Shown here: positions 15,212 through 19,525 of the stretch, piece after piece | Layout: every line of letters starts with the position of its first letter | How positions within the stretch are numbered: position 1 is the first letter of the stretch | NCBI GenBank assembly: GCA_902783295.1 | Contig: CACZQT010000387.1 | Coordinates: 1 to 19,525 of the forward strand | Origin: an uncultured Lachnospiraceae bacterium | GTDB lineage: Bacteria > Bacillota > Clostridia > Lachnospirales > Lachnospiraceae | Length of the DNA stretch: 19,525 nt | Direction of reading: 5' to 3' | Made by a program: the position numbers and the translations under genes | Notes under the pieces: model-generated | Told to the model about the DNA's origin: nothing | The model's database searches: none | The model's input: the letters and a program-made list of their open reading frames with translations, nothing else

Positions 15212-16435
15212 ATGAATCGGTTGGTTTTCCATGTGGACGTGAACAGTGCTTTCCTGTCCTGGGAATCCGCCAGGCGTGTGAAAGAGGGCAGCGGACCGGA
15301 TCTGCGGGATATCCCTGCCATCATCGGGGGAGATCCGGAGAAACGTACCAGCGTAGTGCTGGCAAAATCCATTCCGGCGAAAAAATTCCAAATCAGGACA
15401 GGCGAACCTGTTTCCATGGCATTGCGAAAATGTCCGGACCTGGTCATTGCACCGCCTGATTTCCGCCTGTACCAGAAGTGCTCCCATGCTTTTAAAGATA
15501 TATGCCGTTCCTATGCGCCTGCTGTCGAGGAGTTTTCCATAGACGAGCTGTTTATGGATATGAGCGGAACGGAACTGGTCTATCCGGATCCCATCCGGAC
15601 TGCTCACGAGATCAAAGACAAAATCCGGGATACTCTGGGCTTCACCGTGAATATCGGAATCGCCCCGAACAAGCTTCTGGCAAAGATGGCCAGCGATTTC
15701 GAAAAGCCGGACCGTGTGCATACGCTTTTTCAGGAAGAAATTCCGGAGAAGCTCTGGCCTCTGCCGGTGGGAGAGCTCTTTTCGGTAGGCGGCGCGACGG
15801 CAGAAAAACTGGCACGGGCGAAGATCCTCACCATAGGTGACCTTGCGGCTATGGATCTGGAAGAAGTCCGGAAACTGGTGGGTCAAAAAGGCGGGAAGAT
15901 GATCTGGGAATTTGCGAACGGAATCGATGAATCCCCGGTGGCCGCAGCTCCCCGGGAAGCGAAAGGGTACAGCATCTCCACCACTTTTGAGGAAGACCTG
16001 ACGGGGTATGAGCCTGCGGAAAAGATCCTGCGGCAGCTTGTGGACCATGTGACAGCCAGGATGCGCCGGGATGGTTATCAGACGGACTGCGTAACGGTTT
16101 CTGTACGTTCCAATACATTCAAAAACCAGTCCCATCAGCAAAAGCTCTATAATCATACGGATATTACCGATGAAATATACCGGATATCAAAATCCCTGCT
16201 GCATGTACTGTGGGACGGGCAGCTGCCTCTGCGGCTGATGGGGGTCTACCTCACCGGTATTACCCATGACTCTTTTGAACAGCTTTCTCTTTTTGATGAC
16301 CGCAGGGAAGCACGGGAAAAGCAGCGGAAGGCCGATGCTGCGATGGATTCCATCCGGGAAAAGTTCGGCAGGAACAGCATTGTCCGCGGCAGCACCATGA
16401 AAGGGAACAGCCGTATCGGAAAAAAGTACGACTAA
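15212..16435 (+). CDS. dinB: Y-family DNA polymerase (DinB/Pol IV type)
   Basis: A 407-residue error-prone translesion polymerase. Catalytic carboxylates are Asp9 in FHVDVNSAF and the pair Asp111/Glu112 in EEFSIDELFMDM. The palm and finger motifs (VVLAKSIPAKKF, GIAPNKLLAKMASDF), the helix-hairpin-helix region (FSVGGATAEKLARAKILTIGDLAAM) and the little finger (about 240-350) are in order. QLSLF (357-361) is a canonical beta-clamp-binding motif, followed by a basic tail. Where E. coli DinB has FFASVE this protein has FLSWE, a form I associate with clostridial homologues. Two ATGs are six bases apart (15206 and 15212). GGAAGGGG is 2 bases from the first and 8 from the second, so the second is the likely start. 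It heads a co-directional set with the COG3910-like ATPase. No LexA box was found. Confidence 0.95.
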   Translation: MNRLVFHVDVNSAFLSWESARRVKEGSGPDLRDIPAIIGGDPEKRTSVVLAKSIPAKKFQIRTGEPVSMALRKCPDLVIAPPDFRLYQKCSHAFKDICRSYAPAVEEFSIDELFMDMSGTELVYPDPIRTAHEIKDKIRDTLGFTVNIGIAPNKLLAKMASDFEKPDRVHTLFQEEIPEKLWPLPVGELFSVGGATAEKLARAKILTIGDLAAMDLEEVRKLVGQKGGKMIWEFANGIDESPVAAAPREAKGYSISTTFEEDLTGYEPAEKILRQLVDHVTARMRRDGYQTDCVTVSVRSNTFKNQSHQQKLYNHTDITDEIYRISKSLLHVLWDGQLPLRLMGVYLTGITHDSFEQLSLFDDRREAREKQRKADAAMDSIREKFGRNSIVRGSTMKGNSRIGKKYD

Positions 16436-16473
16436 ACAGCAGGTGAAATGAGATGAAAAGGAGCTGATGGAAA

Positions 16474-17196
16474 ATGCTGAACCCGCAGCTGATAGGCAGC
16501 GTGATCATCGACTGGAACAAAATCGGCAGGGACAGCTATCTGCGTGATATCCCCGCCATCAACGGGGTAGAACGCCTCAGCTTCACGAATTCCGTCACTT
16601 TTTTTGTCGGTGAAAACGGCAGCGGAAAATCCACTCTGCTGGAAGCGATTGCCATAGCCTATGGCTTCAATCCGGAAGGAGGAACGAGGAACTACAGCTT
16701 TTCTACGTATGACTCGCATTCCGAACTCTGCAGCGCCATACGGTTATCGAAGGGAATACGCCGTGCTGAATATGGATATTTCCTGCGGGCGGAAAGCTTC
16801 TACAATGTAGCTACAAAGGAAGAAGAATACAGCCGGGGGCCCGGCGGACGGCCGCAGCATTTTCACGAGAAATCCCATGGAGAAAGCTTTCTGGCCCTGG
16901 CGCAGAGCAGCTTCCGCGCCAATGGACTGTATCTGCTGGACGAACCGGAAGCAGCGCTTTCCCCGCAGCGGCAGCTGACGCTGCTGGTGGAGATTGACCG
17001 GTGCGTGAAAGAAGGATCACAGTTTATTATCATTACGCATTCGCCGATCCTGCTGGGACTGCCCGGTGCGGAGATCCTGAGCTTCGATCACGGGCCGATC
17101 CATCCATGCAGCTACGAGGAAACAGACAGCTACCAGGTAACATCCATGTTTATCAACAACAGGGAACAGATCCTGCACCGGCTGCTGGATGAATAA
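16474..17196 (+). CDS. Predicted AAA/ABC-type ATPase (COG3910-like)
   Basis: A 240-residue soluble ATPase. Walker A is GENGSGKST (46-54). A signature-like SHGES (134-138) sits in HEKSHGESFLAL. Walker B is LYLLDEPEAALSPQRQ (152-167), and the H-loop His is 189 in IITHSPILL. This order and spacing, and the FLRAESFYN segment, match the COG3910 group of predicted ATPases as I remember it. The head resembles SMC/Rad50-type ATPases but has no coiled coil, and there is no transmembrane partner, so transport is unlikely. The biochemical role of the family is not established. AAAAGGAG lies 10 bases before the ATG. It starts 38 bases after dinB, so co-transcription is likely, and a link to DNA damage is inference only. 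Confidence 0.85.
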   Translation: MLNPQLIGSVIIDWNKIGRDSYLRDIPAINGVERLSFTNSVTFFVGENGSGKSTLLEAIAIAYGFNPEGGTRNYSFSTYDSHSELCSAIRLSKGIRRAEYGYFLRAESFYNVATKEEEYSRGPGGRPQHFHEKSHGESFLALAQSSFRANGLYLLDEPEAALSPQRQLTLLVEIDRCVKEGSQFIIITHSPILLGLPGAEILSFDHGPIHPCSYEETDSYQVTSMFINNREQILHRLLDE

Positions 17197-17285
17197 AAAT
17201 GTAAATGGCCGGACATGGAAAATGTGTGCCGTATCAATAACGATGTTGACGGCGGATATCGGAAAATGTGCATGTGAGGCGGCGT

Positions 17286-17735
17286 ATGATTACATATCAG
17301 AGACTTACGGAAAAGGAACTGGACATTTTTATCCGGATGCGGATCCGGCAGCTGCGCGAAGAAGGCGCGAAAGAAGACATAGACCTTGTGCCCGCCCTGA
17401 AGGATTATTATGGGCGGCATATGGCTGACGGCACCTTTGTTTCATGGCTGGCCCTGGATGGAGATAAAATCATCGGCACCAGCGGTATGTCATTTGTGGA
17501 AAAACCCCCTTACTTCGGCTGCCCGAACGGGAGAATCGGCCTGCTTTCGAGCATGTTCACCGATCCGGCATACAGACGACGGGGGATTGCCAGGGCACTG
17601 CTGCACCTGGTTGTGGAGGAAGCCAGGGCATATGGCTGCGGCACTGTGCAGATTACAGCGTCAGACATGGGGGTGCTGCTGTATACAGACTTCGGCTTTG
17701 TAAAGAACGGAAACTTCATGCAGTATAAGCTGTAA
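17286..17735 (+). CDS. GNAT-family N-acetyltransferase
   Basis: A 149-residue single-domain acetyltransferase that moves acetyl from acetyl-CoA to an amine on an unknown small molecule or protein. The acetyl-CoA pyrophosphate loop is RRRGIARALL, following LLSSMFTDPAY on beta-4. The C-terminal strand pattern GCGTVQITASDMGVLLYTDFGFV is typical of the fold. The ATG at 17286 is preceded by GAGG six bases upstream. A GTG six codons earlier (17268) is in frame but has no ribosome site. It lies 89 bases after the ATPase gene. That gap holds no clear promoter or terminator, so it may belong to the same transcript. Confidence 0.9.
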   Translation: MITYQRLTEKELDIFIRMRIRQLREEGAKEDIDLVPALKDYYGRHMADGTFVSWLALDGDKIIGTSGMSFVEKPPYFGCPNGRIGLLSSMFTDPAYRRRGIARALLHLVVEEARAYGCGTVQITASDMGVLLYTDFGFVKNGNFMQYKL

Positions 17736-17820
17736 AGGACGGCTGCCTGACAGAAAAGGGAACTGTAAATCCAGTAACTTTTCCTGCATCCGTTTTGCTG
17801 ATATGTTGAAAATCAACTGC

Positions 17821-17849
17821 TTGTAAACGAAAGCAATAGGGTGTAAAAT
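17821..17849 (+). promoter_or_regulatory. Promoter of the metallophosphoesterase gene
   Basis: TTGTAA (17821-17826) and TAAAAT (17844-17849) are separated by 17 bases, with TG one base before the -10. The small hairpin GTTGA-AAA-TCAAC lies just upstream. Transcription would start about 20 bases before the ATG at 17877. Confidence 0.6.
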
Positions 17850-17876
17850 ACCATAGAATTATCATACTGGAAGCTT

Positions 17877-18821
17877 ATGCAGAGAGAATTACGAGAGAAA
17901 ACCAGGTTAAAAACTATGAATAAAACTGAAACGGAACCGAAGGAGACAGGAAAGAAAAAACATGGAATTTGGAGAGTATTTTTACGAATTCTGGCTTTTT
18001 TGCTTGCGCTGGCGGTGATCACCGGTGCAGGTGTTTTCCTTTATTCACGGTACACAAAAAAACATTATAAAATCACTTTCTATCAGGAGACATCCAGAAA
18101 AGTCAGCGCCAATATCCGTGTCGCGGTGATCTCTGATATTCACAACCGGGAATACGGGGAAAACAACGAAACGCTGATTTCCGATCTGCGCGCCTTGAAG
18201 CCGGATCTTATCCTTTTCCCCGGGGACATGGTTATCCGGGACCAGGATGACTATCAGCCAATGCTGAATCTTGTATCCGCGTTGACAGAGATCGCACCTT
18301 GTTATGGAGTCCTGGGCAACCACGAAAGCGAACGTATCTATTACGGGGATGACAAAGGTCTCCGCGACGCGTTTGAAAACGCGGGGCTGAGAGTGCTGCG
18401 CAATGCGAAAGAAGACATCCGGATCGGCAAGGATACCGTTCAGCTGATCGGCGTGGAAGGCACATCTTATGGCTTCGATGAATACGGCGGGCGGGAATTC
18501 ATGGATAAAACAGACATTGATCCGTCCTCTTTATGCATACTGATGGCCCATATCCCGATTCTTTTCGAACCGCAGCTGTCCGGATACAATTTCGATCTGG
18601 GAATTGCGGGACACGTCCACGGCGGAATTGTGGTCCTTCCTTTCATAGGCGGTCTGTATACGGATGAAGAGGGATTTTTCCCGAAATTCACTGCGGGAAA
18701 ATATATTCTGGAGAATCAGCAGACCCTGATCATCAGCGGGGGACTTGGAGATTCCAAACCCTTCCCTCCCCGGATCAACAACATGCCTGAGCTTGTTGTG
18801 ATCGATATCAACCGGTACTGA
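17877..18821 (+). CDS. Membrane-anchored calcineurin-like metallophosphoesterase
   Basis: A 314-residue protein with a basic cytoplasmic N-terminus, one signal-anchor helix (about 33-57, FLRILAFLLALAVITGAGVFLY) and an outward-facing phosphoesterase domain. The dinuclear metal motifs are all present: SDIHN (Asp87, His89), PGDMV (Asp117), GNHE (Asn148, His149), AHIPI (His225) and GHVHGG (His246, His248). This is the YaeI/YkuE-type layout, whose members are often annotated as lipid or cell-envelope phosphatases. The substrate here is unknown. A second ATG at 17916 gives a start MNKTETEPK. Neither has a strong ribosome site (GGAAG only 3 bases before the first), so the start is uncertain. The next gene begins 28 bases later and is also membrane-bound. 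Confidence 0.92.
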   Translation: MQRELREKTRLKTMNKTETEPKETGKKKHGIWRVFLRILAFLLALAVITGAGVFLYSRYTKKHYKITFYQETSRKVSANIRVAVISDIHNREYGENNETLISDLRALKPDLILFPGDMVIRDQDDYQPMLNLVSALTEIAPCYGVLGNHESERIYYGDDKGLRDAFENAGLRVLRNAKEDIRIGKDTVQLIGVEGTSYGFDEYGGREFMDKTDIDPSSLCILMAHIPILFEPQLSGYNFDLGIAGHVHGGIVVLPFIGGLYTDEEGFFPKFTAGKYILENQQTLIISGGLGDSKPFPPRINNMPELVVIDINRY

Positions 18822-18849
18822 GCGGTTTCGGGATACAAGGAGAATGGCA

Positions 18850-19525
18850 ATGAAAGGGAAATTCAAATTGAAGACAGTCGGAGACGGAGCTTCATCCGGA
18901 ATTCCGGCCAAAGGGCTGCGCAGCCTGAGAAATGCTTTAAGGGTGTTCCGGAAGCGGGGATTTTTCGTTCTCGTTTTCTTCCTGACCGTTTTTCTGGCCC
19001 TGTGCTGCTTTCACTATACCAGGAGCCTCCGGACAGCCAGCACGGTTCTGTCGCTGGATTATGCAGAGGCTGCCAAAGGTATGACGCCTAACGGGGTGCG
19101 GCTCAACATATTTGAGATTCGGAGTGCTGAGGTGATGGAACGTCTGATCGGTTACGCCGGCCTGGAAGGGAAGATTACTCCGGATGAACTGAGCGAATGC
19201 GTCAGCGTAAAGGCAACACATGACAAAAGCGTCAGCGGAAAGGTGAATTATATCAGCACCTCCTTTGTTGTAAGATTTACAAAAAACAAAGCCATTGACC
19301 GGATTACTGCGGAGGATATGCTTTCGCTTCTCTGCAAAGCATACCGCGAATACTTTGTGGAGCATTACGGATTCAACCATTCCATCCTGTCCTTTAACGT
19401 CAATGATCTGAAATTCAATGATGAGTATCTGATGGCTGCCGATCTGCTGGAACTTAAATGCAGCCAGCTGGAAAAATACGTGCAGCTTCGCAGCCGGGAA
19501 AGCAAGAACTATCAGGATCCGAATA
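18850..19525 (+). CDS. Membrane protein, chain-length-determinant-like (3' partial)
   Basis: An open frame of 225 codons runs off the window end without a stop. A basic N-terminus leads to one transmembrane helix (about 38-54, FFVLVFFLTVFLALCCF). An external region follows, starting RSLRTASTVLSLDYAEAAKGM and NGVRLNIFEIRSAEVMERLIG. A helix next to the membrane followed by an extracytoplasmic alpha/beta domain recalls Wzz-type polysaccharide co-polymerases, but I do not see a decisive motif and the second helix would lie outside the window. ATGs at 18844 and 18850 are six bases apart. AAGGAG is 1 base from the first and 7 from the second, so the second is preferred. It is likely co-transcribed with the metallophosphoesterase. 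Confidence 0.7.
   Translation, partial: MKGKFKLKTVGDGASSGIPAKGLRSLRNALRVFRKRGFFVLVFFLTVFLALCCFHYTRSLRTASTVLSLDYAEAAKGMTPNGVRLNIFEIRSAEVMERLIGYAGLEGKITPDELSECVSVKATHDKSVSGKVNYISTSFVVRFTKNKAIDRITAEDMLSLLCKAYREYFVEHYGFNHSILSFNVNDLKFNDEYLMAADLLELKCSQLEKYVQLRSRESKNYQDPN

Noticed and set aside
15101..16156. 351-codon minus-strand frame opposite dinB
   Set aside because: dinB is unambiguous on the plus strand, and the antisense frame would also run into the dinB leader and promoter.
17736..17795. Terminator after the GNAT gene
   Set aside because: AAAAG...CTTTT and ACTG...CAGT can pair, but with an unequal internal loop and a weak stem. It is not convincing enough to list.

Overview
The window looks like chromosomal DNA of a Gram-positive Clostridia-type bacterium, most likely Lachnospiraceae or a close relative. 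This rests on family resemblance and gene style, not on a database search. The signs are strong purine-rich Shine-Dalgarno sites, TTGACA/TATAAT-type promoters, secreted Lys/Ser/Tyr-rich Ig-like proteins, a GH42 beta-galactosidase, a MetNIQ importer and a clostridial-style Y-family polymerase. I see no tRNA, rRNA, CRISPR array, insertion sequence or phage gene.

Layout, left to right. (1) 1-712: the C-terminal end of a hybrid sensor kinase (two receiver domains), closed by a bidirectional terminator. (2) 744-2887, minus strand: a beta-carbonic anhydrase followed by a DHH/DHHA1 phosphoesterase with a long C-terminal extension. (3) 3023-3095: a near-perfect palindromic element, then a GH42 beta-galactosidase on the plus strand with a terminator-like hairpin. 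(4) 5422-8106, minus strand: two secreted proteins, a small one with its own consensus promoter and a larger one with PPC-like, Ig-like and fibronectin-III modules. (5) 8204-8271: a long imperfect hairpin in a divergent control region. (6) 8339-11393: a translationally coupled pair, an apparent XRE-like HTH protein and an NB-ARC/TPR STAND ATPase. (7) 11423-14060: the methionine importer operon metQ-metN-metI behind an unusually structured promoter and leader. (8) 14088-14867, minus: an HD-domain phosphohydrolase. (9) 15012-17735: a dinB-type polymerase, a COG3910-like ATPase and a GNAT acetyltransferase, with a tiny ORF lacking a standard start codon in the dinB leader. (10) 17821-19525: a membrane-anchored metallophosphoesterase followed by a truncated membrane protein.

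How the genes may work together: metQNI is one transporter. The HTH/STAND pair is probably a signal-sensing regulatory unit that resembles a split version of fused HTH-NB-ARC-TPR regulators. Its target is unknown, but the divergent secreted Ig-like gene shares its control region. The carbonic anhydrase and DHH genes look like a two-gene transcript. The polymerase, ATPase and acetyltransferase are co-directional with small gaps, and any functional link among them is inference.

The only gap between recognised genes that exceeds about 300 bases is 14868-15211. It holds divergent promoters, the tiny ORF and a hairpin. The best candidates for something undescribed are the HTH/STAND pair, the dinB leader ORF and the structured metQ control region.
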